A program made the translations under genes and the position numbers. A stretch of 36,396 nucleotides of DNA from Prochlorococcus sp. AG-676-M04 (GTDB lineage: Bacteria > Cyanobacteriota > Cyanobacteriia > PCC-6307 > Cyanobiaceae): NCBI GenBank assembly GCA_003210895.1, contig QCUB01000011.1, positions 1 through 36,396 on the forward strand, read 5' to 3'. How positions within the stretch are numbered: the first letter of the stretch is position 1; the number at the start of each line of letters is the position of its first letter. Below are positions 1-9,857 of the stretch, in pieces. The notes below the pieces were generated by a model. The model worked only from the letters and a program-made list of their open reading frames with translations. It was not told the origin of the DNA and did not search any database.

Positions 1-57
1 ATTTTGTCCCTGGCACACCTTTCTAATTAAATCATTGGATAATTAAAATTATAGTGA

Positions 58-327
58 TTATACATTCACTGGCTCAAGGTCCTGCACAGAGCTATCTTGA
101 TCATCACTTTTATTTTTGACCTTATAAGCGTATATTAGTGATCCAACAGCAATTGATGTTGAAGCTAATATACCCGAAATTAGTATCAAAGCAAAAAGGC
201 CACCAATCAAACCTCCCTTTAATCTAAGTAGATTAGACTTTATAAGTAAAACCAAGAGGAATAATGTAGTAGCTTTAAGGGAGGTAACCTTAATAAAAGC
301 AAGAGGGGCAAAAGGATTTAGTAACAT
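58..327 (-). CDS. hypothetical membrane protein
   Basis: 89-aa ORF with hydrophobic segments; no family recognised. Confidence 0.55.
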   Translation of the reverse strand: MLLNPFAPLAFIKVTSLKATTLFLLVLLIKSNLLRLKGGLIGGLFALILISGILASTSIAVGSLIYAYKVKNKSDDQDSSVQDLEPVNV

Positions 328-392
328 TTAAATTTTTCTATATTAGTTACTCTAAAAAGTAAATTGTAAAACTGCTTAATATTAAAAAAAAA

Positions 393-413
393 AAAAAGAC
401 TCGTAATGAGTCT
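393..413 (-). terminator. intrinsic terminator downstream of the 445..672 minus-strand gene
   Basis: AAGACTC-gtaat-GAGTCTT hairpin followed on the minus strand by a long T tract (poly-A on plus strand). Confidence 0.7.
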
Positions 414-444
414 TATCTTAAAAAATTGCAAATTTAATTTAAAT

Positions 445-672
445 TTATGCGTCAGGATCAAAATTCTTTAGATTAGGTCCTGCAACCAATCCGACCAAAC
501 CAAAAAGAACTAGAGAACCAATTCCAAAACCAGCAGCCCAAGGGTTGAAACCACCTAAGGCAAATGAAGCTAATAAATTCATAAATTTAAAATCGTATAT
601 CTTCGAGATAGCATACAGAATTATTGAGGTAAATATACCCAAATTGAGACATTTCTTTGTAATTGAAGGCAA
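445..672 (-). CDS. hypothetical membrane protein
   Basis: 75-aa ORF with two hydrophobic segments, terminator at its 3' end. Confidence 0.6.
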   Translation of the reverse strand: MPSITKKCLNLGIFTSIILYAISKIYDFKFMNLLASFALGGFNPWAAGFGIGSLVLFGLVGLVAGPNLKNFDPDA

Positions 673-800
673 TTCAATCTTAGGATCTCATTTATAGCTC
701 ATTCAATATTAGCCAAAAAGAATAATTGACTTTGAGTCATTCCAAAACAACAAGTCACTTTATTTTCATGTAATATTCAATTAACTGTAGAAAATTTATT

Positions 801-1181
801 ATGAATAAAGATTTAACATTTATATACGATGGAGAATGTCCTTTTTGTAATCAATTTGCAGAGCTTTTAGAACTTAAAAGTAAAATAAATAACATTTCTG
901 TACTAGATGGTAGAACAAATAAGAACATTACTAACTCCCTTATGAAAAAAGGGTATGACATAGATAAAGGAGCAATTCTTCTCGAGGGTGATGATATATT
1001 TCATGGGGCTGAAGCAATAAATACAATATGTAATCAAATAAATAATCCATCTGGCAGACTTTTAAAACTCTTGTCAAAGATCTTTAAATCAAACAATAGA
1101 ACAAAATTATTGTTCCCTTTCCTTATAAGAGCAAGGAGATTTGCATTGATTGCAAAAGGGGTGCCAACATCCTTGGTTTAA
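801..1181 (+). CDS. DCC family (DUF393) thiol-disulfide oxidoreductase-like protein
   Basis: N-terminal YDGECPFCNQF motif typical of DUF393/DCC. Confidence 0.85.
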   Translation: MNKDLTFIYDGECPFCNQFAELLELKSKINNISVLDGRTNKNITNSLMKKGYDIDKGAILLEGDDIFHGAEAINTICNQINNPSGRLLKLLSKIFKSNNRTKLLFPFLIRARRFALIAKGVPTSLV

Positions 1182-1290
1182 AAAGTTATTCTTTCCAAAG
1201 CAATAAATGACATATTTATAAGCTTATTAATGAATAAAAGATAATTTTGTATTTTTTAGCTAGAACATAGAAATAATATCTTTACAATTA

Positions 1291-1476
1291 ATGATAGAAA
1301 ACTTTAATCCATTTATTTCTTTAGGTGGTAAAGATGAAAAAATAAATCATATGGCAGAGGCAGCACTTGAGATGAATTTGACATGCAATGATTTAAAAAA
1401 GGATCTTGATTTAACGGATGGAGACATGGTTGACATGTTGCAATTAGTAATGGATGGTTTTAAGAATAAAAATTAA
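1291..1476 (+). CDS. hypothetical protein
   Basis: 61-aa ORF with biased amphipathic composition. Confidence 0.5.
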   Translation: MIENFNPFISLGGKDEKINHMAEAALEMNLTCNDLKKDLDLTDGDMVDMLQLVMDGFKNKN

Positions 1477-1517
1477 ATTAATATTCTTATTAAAAAATTT
1501 AGTTTTACTTAAAATTT

Positions 1518-1829
1518 TTGATGAAAAGTATTCAATTTGAATTTTCAAAATATAAGTCAGTAAATTCTTTATGGTCTGAATTGATAGAACATTATGGATT
1601 TGAAAGAGCTCAAAAGATTGTTTCTCAAGCAATAGATTTACAAAAAATGAATGGTAATAAAAATGTAACTATTCCTATTATATTTTCTGGGACTGGAGGA
1701 TTAGCATTAATTCCTATTCAATCATTAAAAGAGGAGACTTTAAAAAGTAATACAAAAGATAATCAAGTACTTATATTTAATCTTAAAAAGAAATCATTTC
1801 AAATTTTAAACGAAGCTAAAAATACATAA
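1518..1829 (+). CDS. hypothetical protein
   Basis: 103-aa ORF, no recognised family; 1521 ATG is an alternative start. Confidence 0.6.
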   Translation: MMKSIQFEFSKYKSVNSLWSELIEHYGFERAQKIVSQAIDLQKMNGNKNVTIPIIFSGTGGLALIPIQSLKEETLKSNTKDNQVLIFNLKKKSFQILNEAKNT

Positions 1830-1970
1830 TTGTATTTTTGGAAAACCTTAAAATATAATAAATTAAACTTAAAATTTTAATATGTGAAATAATAGATATA
1901 CCAAACTCTTAGAATTTTTTCTCAATATATATAAATTTAATTTATAGTCAATATAAATATATATCGAATA

Positions 1971-2687
1971 ATGACTTTTGAAGCCAAATATCTTGGTTCA
2001 AATGGTTGGTTAATCAAATTTGATAAAACCAACTTAATAATAGATCCCTGGCTTACTGGTGATTTAGTATTCCCTCCAGGAGAGTGGTTTTTCAAAGGTT
2101 CACTAGACAATGAAATCTTAATTGAGGAAGACATTAATATAATTCTCTTAACGCAAGGGTTACCTGATCATTGCCATATTCCTTCATTAAAAAAGTTTAA
2201 AAAAAATATAGATATCATATGCCCTAACAGTGCAAAAAGAATCCTTGAAAAATTAGGTTTTACCTCGATTAAAGTTCTTCAACCATCAGAAATAATTAAA
2301 AAATATAGTTTAAGAATAGAAGCTACTGCAGGTGCACCTGTACCACAAATAGAAAATGGATACATAGTGAAAGAGGATAAAGGAAAAGGATTCTACATAG
2401 AACCACATGGATATCTTGATGAAAACGTTAAATCTCAAGAAATAGATGCTGTAATAACTCCAATAATTAATCTTGAACTTCCTTTCGTAGGATCTTTTGT
2501 AAAAGGCGCAGATGTACTTCCAAAATTAATAAATACTTTTAATCCAAAATACATACTTTCAAGTACTGCTGGAGGAGAAGCTAAATATACAGGTCTCTTA
2601 AACAAATTTATATCAGTTCAGGAATATGCAGAAGAAGTAAAATGTAACCTGGTAAATTTAAAGACTATGGATTCTGTAAAAATTTAA
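1971..2687 (+). CDS. MBL-fold metal-dependent hydrolase-like protein (UlaG-like)
   Basis: N-terminal YLGSNGWLIKFDKTNLIIDPWL and LLTQGLPDHCHIPSL, typical of beta-lactamase-like hydrolases. Confidence 0.75.
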   Translation: MTFEAKYLGSNGWLIKFDKTNLIIDPWLTGDLVFPPGEWFFKGSLDNEILIEEDINIILLTQGLPDHCHIPSLKKFKKNIDIICPNSAKRILEKLGFTSIKVLQPSEIIKKYSLRIEATAGAPVPQIENGYIVKEDKGKGFYIEPHGYLDENVKSQEIDAVITPIINLELPFVGSFVKGADVLPKLINTFNPKYILSSTAGGEAKYTGLLNKFISVQEYAEEVKCNLVNLKTMDSVKI

Positions 2688-2768
2688 AGATTTTTTATAA
2701 AAAAAATTTATAACTTTATAAATATTGCATATAAACTAATAAAATATAAAAGTAAAGGAGTATCTAAA

Positions 2769-3122
2769 ATTCATTCGTTATTTTTTTCAACAATTTTTCT
2801 ATTTGCTCTAAACACAACCTATTTTTGCGACAATATTAAACTCAATTTAGTAATTAGAAATAATATTAATGGAGATTTCTCAATAGTTAAAACTATCTCT
2901 GAAATTGAACCTGGAGCATTTATTAATATAGATTGGAATGGGAAAAAGCTTATGCTTCCATATTCTCTTAGAAAAGATTACTTATCATTTACAGACAGAA
3001 AATGGGATTGGAGATATCAAATAAATCAAGAGGGGTTGGCAGAAGATAAAAAGCCCATATTATATGAGTTACTGCAATCTGGAGAAATCAAGAATCATAT
3101 ATGTCAATTAGGAGAAACCTAA
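2769..3122 (+). CDS. hypothetical exported protein, apparent non-canonical ATT start
   Basis: Open frame (IHSLFFSTIFLFALNTTYFCDNIKLNLVIRNNINGDFSIVKTISEIEPGAFINIDWNGKKLMLPYSLRKDYLSFTDRKWDWRYQINQEGLAEDKKPILYELLQSGEIKNHICQLGET*), hydrophobic N-terminus, AGGAG eight nt upstream of ATT; absent from the ORF track. Confidence 0.6.
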   Translation: MHSLFFSTIFLFALNTTYFCDNIKLNLVIRNNINGDFSIVKTISEIEPGAFINIDWNGKKLMLPYSLRKDYLSFTDRKWDWRYQINQEGLAEDKKPILYELLQSGEIKNHICQLGET

Positions 3123-3194
3123 TTATTTTTACTTTATTATGCACATAATTGTCTTTGATAAATTATTTAGTTCAAAGAATTATTTAAATAAAAT

Positions 3195-5804
3195 ATGCTA
3201 AACGTCTCAGAAAATAAGAACAATAATGAATATATAAACCTGGAGGATTATAAATCCTTTGATTATGAAATACCTAATATTTTCTTGGATTTCATAATTG
3301 AAGACTCAAGAGTAATTGTTAAAACCGAACTTAAATTAATCAAAAAGAACATTAATATTAATTCCCTTATTCTTGATGGGATAGATATATTTGTTGAAAA
3401 AATATATTTAGATGAATCTTTATTAGTAGAAAATAACTATTCAATACATAAAGATAAATTATTTATTAAACCCATTCTTAAAGAAACTTTTACCTTAAAA
3501 ATTGAGGGAACAATTAAACCAAAGGAGAATTTTTCACTTTTAGGAATGTATGAAAGTAATGGAATTATTACTACGCAATGTGAAGCAGAAGGGTTTAGAA
3601 GAATAAGCTACCATTCTGATAGACCTGATGTTTTAAGTAAATATAAAGTAAGGATAGAGGCAAATAAGGAAGAATATCCAGTATTACTATCTAATGGAAA
3701 TCTAATCAAAGCAAATGATCTTGAATGCAAAAGACACGAAGTGATATGGGAAGATCCATATCCCAAACCCTCATATCTTTTTGCTTTAGTTGCAGGAAAA
3801 CTTAACTGCATCAAAGATAACTTCAATACTAAATCTAATAAAAAAGTAGAAATAAATATATACGTAGAAAAAGGTGATGAAAAATATGTACAGCATTCAA
3901 TCAATTCATTGAAGAAATCCATGAAATGGGACGAAGAAAAATATAATCTCGAATATGATTTATCATTATTTAATATTGTTGCAATTAGGCATTTCAATAT
4001 GGGGGCAATGGAAAATAAAAGCCTCAACATATTCAACTCTAAATTAATACTTGCAAATACTGAGACTTCGACTGATGAAGAGCTAGAGCGTATAGAAGGT
4101 GTAATCGCTCATGAGTATTTTCATAATTGGACTGGTAATAGAATAACGTGTAGAGATTGGTTTCAATTATCATTAAAAGAAGGTTTAACAGTATTTAGAG
4201 ATCAGGAATTTACCGCAGATCTTCATAATCGTTCAATAAAAAGACTTGAAGATGCAAAATTCCTGAGAAAAGCTCAATTTAGAGAAGACTCTGGCCCAAC
4301 ATCACATCCAGTGAGACCTGAAAAATATTTAGAGATAGACAATTTTTATACGACTACTATTTACGAAAAAGGAGCCGAAATAATAAGGATGCTTAAAACA
4401 TTAGTTAAAGATGAAAGTTTTAATAATGGTTTTAGGAATTTTATTTCTAATTATGATGGGAAAGCCGCAACTATTGATCAATTTGTTGAAAAAATTTTAG
4501 AGAATAACAAAGAAATAAATATTGAAAAATTCAAAATCTGGTATAAACAAAATGGCACTCCATTGGTTAAGTTCAAAAGAAAATGGGATAGAGAAAAACA
4601 AATCCTTAAAATACAGGTCTCTCAAATAAATCCAAATAAAAAGAATCTTTATAACGATTTACCTCTTATAATTCCTATTAATATTGCAATATTTTTGAGT
4701 AGTTATGAAAAAATAAATAAGACACTTATCTTAAAAGAAAAGGAAGAAGAATTCACTCTAAAAAATATAACCTCCAATTTTGATACCCCAATAATTTCCT
4801 ATTTTCGAAATTTTTCAGCCCCAATTAAATGGGAAACAGATACTACATTTGCAGAGAAATTATTAATACTAGAATTTGAAACTGATTATTTCACAATATA
4901 TGACACGATAAAAGGTATATACAGAAAAATTATTTGCAAAAGAATATATGAAGAACCCGATATTAATATTGAGAATAAATTAATAACAACATTAAGATCA
5001 ATTATTAGGAATAATAAAAGTATAAATTTATCTCTCTTATCTGAAATACTTAGTATCCCAAACTTCTCAGAAATAGAATCAGAAATCAAGAAAATTGATC
5101 CATTAAAAATTTATAAAACTATCGATGAATTAAATTATCTTTTTGGTACTAAATTAAAAGAAGAATTGTTGAATAAGCTTAAAGAGATAGATAAAAATAT
5201 TACTAGAATATGGCCTGAGGGTAAGGATGAAAGAAAACTAATAGAAACAATATGGAGGTTACTTTTACATAGTAAAGATGAAGTAATTAAAAGTAAAATA
5301 ATTAGTTATGTAGATAGTAATTCAATGACACTATCGAAAGCTGCTTTGAATGTATTCACAAGGATTAATTGTCCGGAAAGAGAATTAATTTCAAATATAT
5401 TTTTTAATAAATGGAAAAATAATCCAGTAGTCTTAGACAATTGGTTCTATTTTAAAGCTTCTATTGAGATAGATAGTAATCAAAAAAGTCTTGAAGATCT
5501 ATTTAAAAATAAATATTTTGATGTCAAATCACCCAATACTTTAAGATCTATATTGAATGCTTACGTAACGAGAAATTCATTATTCCACTCCATAGATGGA
5601 TCAGGTTATAAGTACATAGCTAATAAAATTCTAGAATTTGATAAATCAAATCCAATAGTAATTTCACGCTTTTTAAAAATATTTAGTACTTTTAGACAAT
5701 ATGAAAATCCCTATAAAAAGAATATAGTTAAAATTCTTGAATACATTAAAAAAAATAAACTTTCAACAAATACAAGAGAAGTTATAGATGCAATTTTAAA
5801 TTAA
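3195..5804 (+). CDS. pepN: aminopeptidase N (M1 family)
   Basis: GAMENKSLNIFNS exopeptidase motif, HEYFHNWTGNRIT zinc motif, 869 aa. Confidence 0.95.
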   Translation: MLNVSENKNNNEYINLEDYKSFDYEIPNIFLDFIIEDSRVIVKTELKLIKKNININSLILDGIDIFVEKIYLDESLLVENNYSIHKDKLFIKPILKETFTLKIEGTIKPKENFSLLGMYESNGIITTQCEAEGFRRISYHSDRPDVLSKYKVRIEANKEEYPVLLSNGNLIKANDLECKRHEVIWEDPYPKPSYLFALVAGKLNCIKDNFNTKSNKKVEINIYVEKGDEKYVQHSINSLKKSMKWDEEKYNLEYDLSLFNIVAIRHFNMGAMENKSLNIFNSKLILANTETSTDEELERIEGVIAHEYFHNWTGNRITCRDWFQLSLKEGLTVFRDQEFTADLHNRSIKRLEDAKFLRKAQFREDSGPTSHPVRPEKYLEIDNFYTTTIYEKGAEIIRMLKTLVKDESFNNGFRNFISNYDGKAATIDQFVEKILENNKEINIEKFKIWYKQNGTPLVKFKRKWDREKQILKIQVSQINPNKKNLYNDLPLIIPINIAIFLSSYEKINKTLILKEKEEEFTLKNITSNFDTPIISYFRNFSAPIKWETDTTFAEKLLILEFETDYFTIYDTIKGIYRKIICKRIYEEPDINIENKLITTLRSIIRNNKSINLSLLSEILSIPNFSEIESEIKKIDPLKIYKTIDELNYLFGTKLKEELLNKLKEIDKNITRIWPEGKDERKLIETIWRLLLHSKDEVIKSKIISYVDSNSMTLSKAALNVFTRINCPERELISNIFFNKWKNNPVVLDNWFYFKASIEIDSNQKSLEDLFKNKYFDVKSPNTLRSILNAYVTRNSLFHSIDGSGYKYIANKILEFDKSNPIVISRFLKIFSTFRQYENPYKKNIVKILEYIKKNKLSTNTREVIDAILN

Positions 5805-5812
5805 TAATTATT

Positions 5813-6049
5813 CTATTTATATAAACTTATAAGGAGTATTATTAAAATACTAATAATAATAAAAATCAAAAATGCTTTTGTAGTGATTAGTTTTTTAAAA
5901 TTATTTAATCTATCTTTTTTAAATTCTTTATTCCACTTACTTTTTATGTAATTATTAGTTACAAATTTATTAGGTCTCCCACAAAATAGGCAAGTTGGAG
6001 CAGTTATTGAGATTAAATTTTTGCATTGTGGACATTTTTTTTGCTTCAT
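5813..6049 (-). CDS. small zinc-ribbon protein with C-terminal TM helix
   Basis: CPQCKNLISITAPTCLFCGRP followed by a hydrophobic C-terminus. Confidence 0.65.
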   Translation of the reverse strand: MKQKKCPQCKNLISITAPTCLFCGRPNKFVTNNYIKSKWNKEFKKDRLNNFKKLITTKAFLIFIIISILIILLISLYK

Positions 6050-6209
6050 AATTTTTATATCTTAACAAATAATTTTAAGATTTTTTTTATTAAAAAACTT
6101 TATATAAAAAAGTCTCTTAAGTAGTAAATATTAAGGATTATTTATACAAAATGTTTTGAGAATAATTAAATTAAGTTTCAAAAAAAGACTTAATTAAAAC
6201 TAATTAATA

Positions 6210-6407
6210 ATGTGGAATATAATTAATTATTATTTTAATTTTTACATGTTCGCAATTGCATTAGGATTGGGCCCTCTAGAGACAATTACAATAGCAATAT
6301 CAGCTACAGTTTTTATTGCTGCTTTTACATGGGTATCAATTAAAGGTGATTTAAGAGAACTTGCAAGGGAACTTATTGATGATAATAATAAGCAAGAAGA
6401 AAATTAA
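6210..6407 (+). CDS. small hypothetical membrane protein
   Basis: ORF with one hydrophobic helix; internal ATG (MFAIALG) may be the real start. Confidence 0.5.
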   Translation: MWNIINYYFNFYMFAIALGLGPLETITIAISATVFIAAFTWVSIKGDLRELARELIDDNNKQEEN

Positions 6408-6423
6408 CTTTTTCTATAAATAA

Positions 6424-6621
6424 TTAATTATGTAACTTTGGATAATCAATAATATGTCTTATTTCCTTAAGAGATGCTCCATAAATACTATTGCCATTTA
6501 AATTAACTCCTTTCCACTTTTCTTTTTGGTTAAAAGTATCGTTAATACTAGATTTATTCTTAAAAGAATGATTATCATCCCATGTTAAAGTTATATCCCA
6601 ACCTTTATAGTTTTCTATCAT
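6424..6621 (-). CDS. hypothetical protein
   Basis: ORF with likely start at MIENYKGWDITLTWDDN rather than the upstream ATG of the track. Confidence 0.45.
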   Translation of the reverse strand: MIENYKGWDITLTWDDNHSFKNKSSINDTFNQKEKWKGVNLNGNSIYGASLKEIRHIIDYPKLHN

Positions 6622-6722
6622 AGAAAAAATAATAATACATCTAAATACTACATACAAAGACAGAAAACAAAAACGAAGGAAATAAGTAGTTTTTTATTAA
6701 TATTTATTTAATATTCTATAAA

Positions 6723-7895
6723 TTAGGAAACAATTTTAATTTTAAGTGCTGACTTGTCGGCATTTTCGCGAGCAATATTAAGGTCATCATCTGATGAGAG
6801 GACTACCCCCATTCTCCTTCCTTTCTTTGATGTTGGTTTCCCAAATATTAAAACTTTAGTATTCTCTATTTCAAGTGCTTCGTTTAGTCCAGTGTATGAA
6901 GGATTATTAGATTCATTATCTGAAATTATTACTCTGGATGCTGAGGGCTTTAATAGTGAAATATTTGGTATGGGTAGATTTAAAAAGGCTCTTAAGTGTA
7001 ATTCAAATTCGTTTATGTTTTGACTAACTATGGTGACCATTCCCGTATCATGAGGCCTAGGAGATAATTCTGAAAATATAACCTCTTTGCCTCTAACAAA
7101 AAACTCAACCCCATATATACCCGAACCATTTAAATTATCTAATATTTTTGCAGTCATTTTTCGGGCTTCATTAATCAAGGATTGATTCATATCCAATGGT
7201 TGCCAGCTACATTGATAATCTCCTTTATATTGTTCATGACCTATTGGCTCACAAAATAGGTTCTCTCCACTATCTTTTCTAATAGTTAAGAGAGTAAATT
7301 CATAATCAAAATTTAAAAATTCCTCAAGTATTACACCAACTATTTTTCCTCTTGAATTTTTTAAGGCACCATTCCATGCAAATAAAAGATCCTCTTTCCG
7401 GTTAACTAAACTTTGACCTTTACCTGATGAACTCATTAGAGGCTTTAGCAAAAGAGGGAAGCCAATTTCGGATGATTTTTTTTCTAGCTCTTCAACATTA
7501 AAAACATAACTAAATTTTGCAGTTTTTATATTTAATTCTTTAGAAGCAAGGTTTCTTATTTTATCCCTATTCATAGTTATTTCAACAGTTCTAGCATTAG
7601 GGACGATATTTATTCCTTCATCTTCAAGTTCCTTTAAAGCTTCAATCGAGAGTGCTTCAATCTCGGGAACTACAAAATCAGGTTTGAGTTCTTTTATGGT
7701 ATTTTTTAAAATTTCCTTATCACTCATATCTATTACAAAAGAATTATCAGCTAATTGCATTGCAGGTGCATTTTCGTATTTATCAATAGCTATTACTTCT
7801 AAGCCTAATCTTTTAGCTTCAACCACTAACTCTTTTCCAAGTTCGCCACTTCCGAGTAATAATATTTTCTTAGGAATAAATTTTAAAATGCCCAT
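6723..7895 (-). CDS. purT: phosphoribosylglycinamide formyltransferase 2 (ATP-grasp)
   Basis: KKILLLGSGELGKELVVEAKRLGLEVIAIDKY, LLKPLMSSSGKGQS, ELSPRPHDTGMVT. Confidence 0.95.
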   Translation of the reverse strand: MGILKFIPKKILLLGSGELGKELVVEAKRLGLEVIAIDKYENAPAMQLADNSFVIDMSDKEILKNTIKELKPDFVVPEIEALSIEALKELEDEGINIVPNARTVEITMNRDKIRNLASKELNIKTAKFSYVFNVEELEKKSSEIGFPLLLKPLMSSSGKGQSLVNRKEDLLFAWNGALKNSRGKIVGVILEEFLNFDYEFTLLTIRKDSGENLFCEPIGHEQYKGDYQCSWQPLDMNQSLINEARKMTAKILDNLNGSGIYGVEFFVRGKEVIFSELSPRPHDTGMVTIVSQNINEFELHLRAFLNLPIPNISLLKPSASRVIISDNESNNPSYTGLNEALEIENTKVLIFGKPTSKKGRRMGVVLSSDDDLNIARENADKSALKIKIVS

Positions 7896-7912
7896 CCCTG
7901 AATTAATTCATG

Positions 7913-8155
7913 TTAGTTTTCATCATCAGATAGCTTGTTAGAGAGTTTATCTTTTCTTTTATTAGCTTTTAAACTAGACAAAAATAAATTATTTCGGAAC
8001 CAATCATTTTGCTTCATTCCTCTTGTGATTGATGTTGAGATCGCACCAAGAAAGAAAAAACCCATCATTACCCAAAGGATTCGTTCTAGAGCAATTGAAG
8101 GCGAGAAGCCCTGCCCTGATTTAATAATTTCAGTAAGAGGGTCTAAGGGATCCAA
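7913..8155 (-). CDS. hypothetical protein with one TM helix
   Basis: 80-aa ORF adjacent and co-directional with purT. Confidence 0.6.
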   Translation of the reverse strand: MDPLDPLTEIIKSGQGFSPSIALERILWVMMGFFFLGAISTSITRGMKQNDWFRNNLFLSSLKANKRKDKLSNKLSDDEN

Positions 8156-8303
8156 AATAATTTTTAATTCACATACATCAATTATATAAGCAGAGAAAAA
8201 ACTTTTTACTAAAAATTACAAATAAAAATAATAAGATAAAAGATCCTTAAAAACACAAAAACATTTTTACAATGTTATCTTCAAAAGATATTTTATTAAA
8301 CAT

Positions 8304-8783
8304 ATGCTAGTAGAAGTCCGAAACACAACTGTTATATCAGGGAGTGGAGAAGCTAGAAAGCTTGGCGAATATTCTGAAAATGTAATTTTGATAGTAAACG
8401 TCGCTAGTTATTGCGGAAATACTGCTCAATATGAGGATCTCCAAAAGCTTCACAATAAATATGCAAAAAAAGGGTTAAGGATTCTCGCTTTCCCTTGTAA
8501 TGATTTTGGGAATCAAGAGCCTGATTCACTTAAAGAGATTAAAAACTTTTGTTTTACAAAATATGGTGTTGAATTCGAAATTATGGAAAAAGTTCATGCG
8601 AAAGGTAATACAACAGAACCATATACAACGCTAAATAAAGTTGAACCAACAGGTGATGTTGAATGGAACTTTGAAAAATTCTTAATTGGTAAAGATAGTA
8701 AAGTTATTGCGAGATTTAAGCCTGGTGTTCAGCCTTTCGATGAGAACTTAATCGCTGCTATAGAAGTAGCTTTAGAATCTTAA
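8304..8783 (+). CDS. glutathione peroxidase family protein
   Basis: NVASYCGNTAQYEDLQKLH, LAFPCNDFGNQEP, VEWNFEKFLI; catalytic Cys/Gln/Trp/Asn all present. Confidence 0.92.
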   Translation: MLVEVRNTTVISGSGEARKLGEYSENVILIVNVASYCGNTAQYEDLQKLHNKYAKKGLRILAFPCNDFGNQEPDSLKEIKNFCFTKYGVEFEIMEKVHAKGNTTEPYTTLNKVEPTGDVEWNFEKFLIGKDSKVIARFKPGVQPFDENLIAAIEVALES

Positions 8784-8879
8784 TATAAAAATTAGATAAC
8801 TTTTATGTTGATAATACGAAAATACTTATAAGCTCTAATTATTTTCACATTAAAAAAAAATGAATTGATTTAAGATTTA

Positions 8880-9254
8880 TTATATTTCTTTTTTGATTTT
8901 TCTTGGTTTGTTTTTTTTGGGCTCTAACTTTGCTTTTTTTACACCATCTTTGACATCAATTACCTCTGGTTCCTCTGACTTTGCTTCTACTGCCTCTTCT
9001 TTAACTTCAATTACCTCTGGTTCCTCTGACTTTGCTTCTACTACCTCTTCTTTAACTTCAATTACCTCTGATTTCAAATCTAATTGCGATACTAATTTAT
9101 CCTTAGAAATATCCTCTTTTTTACTAAGAAGAAACTTTAATAAACGTTGGAATAAAAACCAACCTTTTTCTATTCTTTTTGGGCCTAAAATTATTAGAAC
9201 AATAACTGATATTACAAAAATTGCTGGAGAATTTAAACCTAAAAAATTCATCAA
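8880..9254 (-). CDS. TatA/TatB-like protein with acidic/basic repeat tail
   Basis: N-terminal hydrophobic helix then ILGPKRIEKGW; tail with EPEVIEVKEE[AV]VEAKSE repeats. Confidence 0.75.
   Translation of the reverse strand: MMNFLGLNSPAIFVISVIVLIILGPKRIEKGWFLFQRLLKFLLSKKEDISKDKLVSQLDLKSEVIEVKEEVVEAKSEEPEVIEVKEEAVEAKSEEPEVIDVKDGVKKAKLEPKKNKPRKIKKEI
8956..9070. repeat. 51-bp tandem coding repeat (17-aa unit)
   Basis: attacctctggttcctctgactttgcttctact[g/a]cctcttctttaacttca repeated nearly identically, followed by a partial copy. Confidence 0.85.
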
Positions 9255-9299
9255 TTTGAAACATTCTAAATGTACTTTAGTACATCATAAAATTTAAGG

Positions 9300-9734
9300 C
9301 TAATTATTTTCAAAAGTTGGTAAATAAAGCTCTCTATTTGAAGCAATAATACCTTCTTCTTTAAAGAAAATTTCTAATTCTTTTAAATCGCTAATATTAA
9401 TATTATCTCCGCAGTTATCTAAAATATTATTAGAAGTAAATTCCCAAAGGTCTTCTAAATATTGATCATCATCAGGAAAAGCTACAAATTTTAGATATGT
9501 ATTATTTAAAGCATATTCACTTGCAAATTCAGAATCTAATCCCTCATTTTTAGCATCACAAAAAACTTTAGCAAACCTTTTACCAACTACAGTTTGAGCA
9601 CTAGACAAATCAAGACTTCCTTGAATAGCATAAACATTATTAGGAGCAATAAAAAGAAATATTGGCAGAAGAATTGATAATAAAAGGATCAAAAATACAA
9701 AACCCAAAAAATATAATCTTTTACAAGATAGCAA
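9300..9734 (-). CDS. hypothetical exported or membrane-anchored protein
   Basis: N-terminal hydrophobic signal, soluble C-terminus. Confidence 0.65.
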   Translation of the reverse strand: MLSCKRLYFLGFVFLILLLSILLPIFLFIAPNNVYAIQGSLDLSSAQTVVGKRFAKVFCDAKNEGLDSEFASEYALNNTYLKFVAFPDDDQYLEDLWEFTSNNILDNCGDNINISDLKELEIFFKEEGIIASNRELYLPTFENN

Positions 9735-9857
9735 AAATAGTCACTAAATTAAGACAATAAAAAGAAATCTAATTAAATTTTTTAAAAATAAAAAACAGAA
9801 CCAAATTAATGTTAATTATTCAATTTATAGTGTATATGTAAAAGTTAATATTTACAT

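Noticed and set aside
3608-4036. 142-aa minus-strand ORF inside pepN
   Set aside because: Antisense to a confidently identified pepN region including conserved motifs.
6560-6585. GATTATCAT Zur-box-like string
   Set aside because: Lies within a coding region and only half of the palindrome is present.
6754-8189. Plus-strand ORFs 6754-7023, 7684-7941 and 7935-8189
   Set aside because: Antisense to purT and the adjacent conserved minus-strand gene; no domain features.
8304-8783. Glutathione peroxidase with NDFGNQEP instead of NQFGxQEP, thought to lack the catalytic Gln
   Set aside because: The catalytic Gln corresponds to the Q of QEP, which is present; the tetrad looks intact.
8893-9297. 134-aa plus-strand ORF rich in TSITSGSSDFAS repeats
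   Set aside because: Exact antisense of the TatA/B-like gene; its repeats are a mirror of the real gene's 51-bp repeats.
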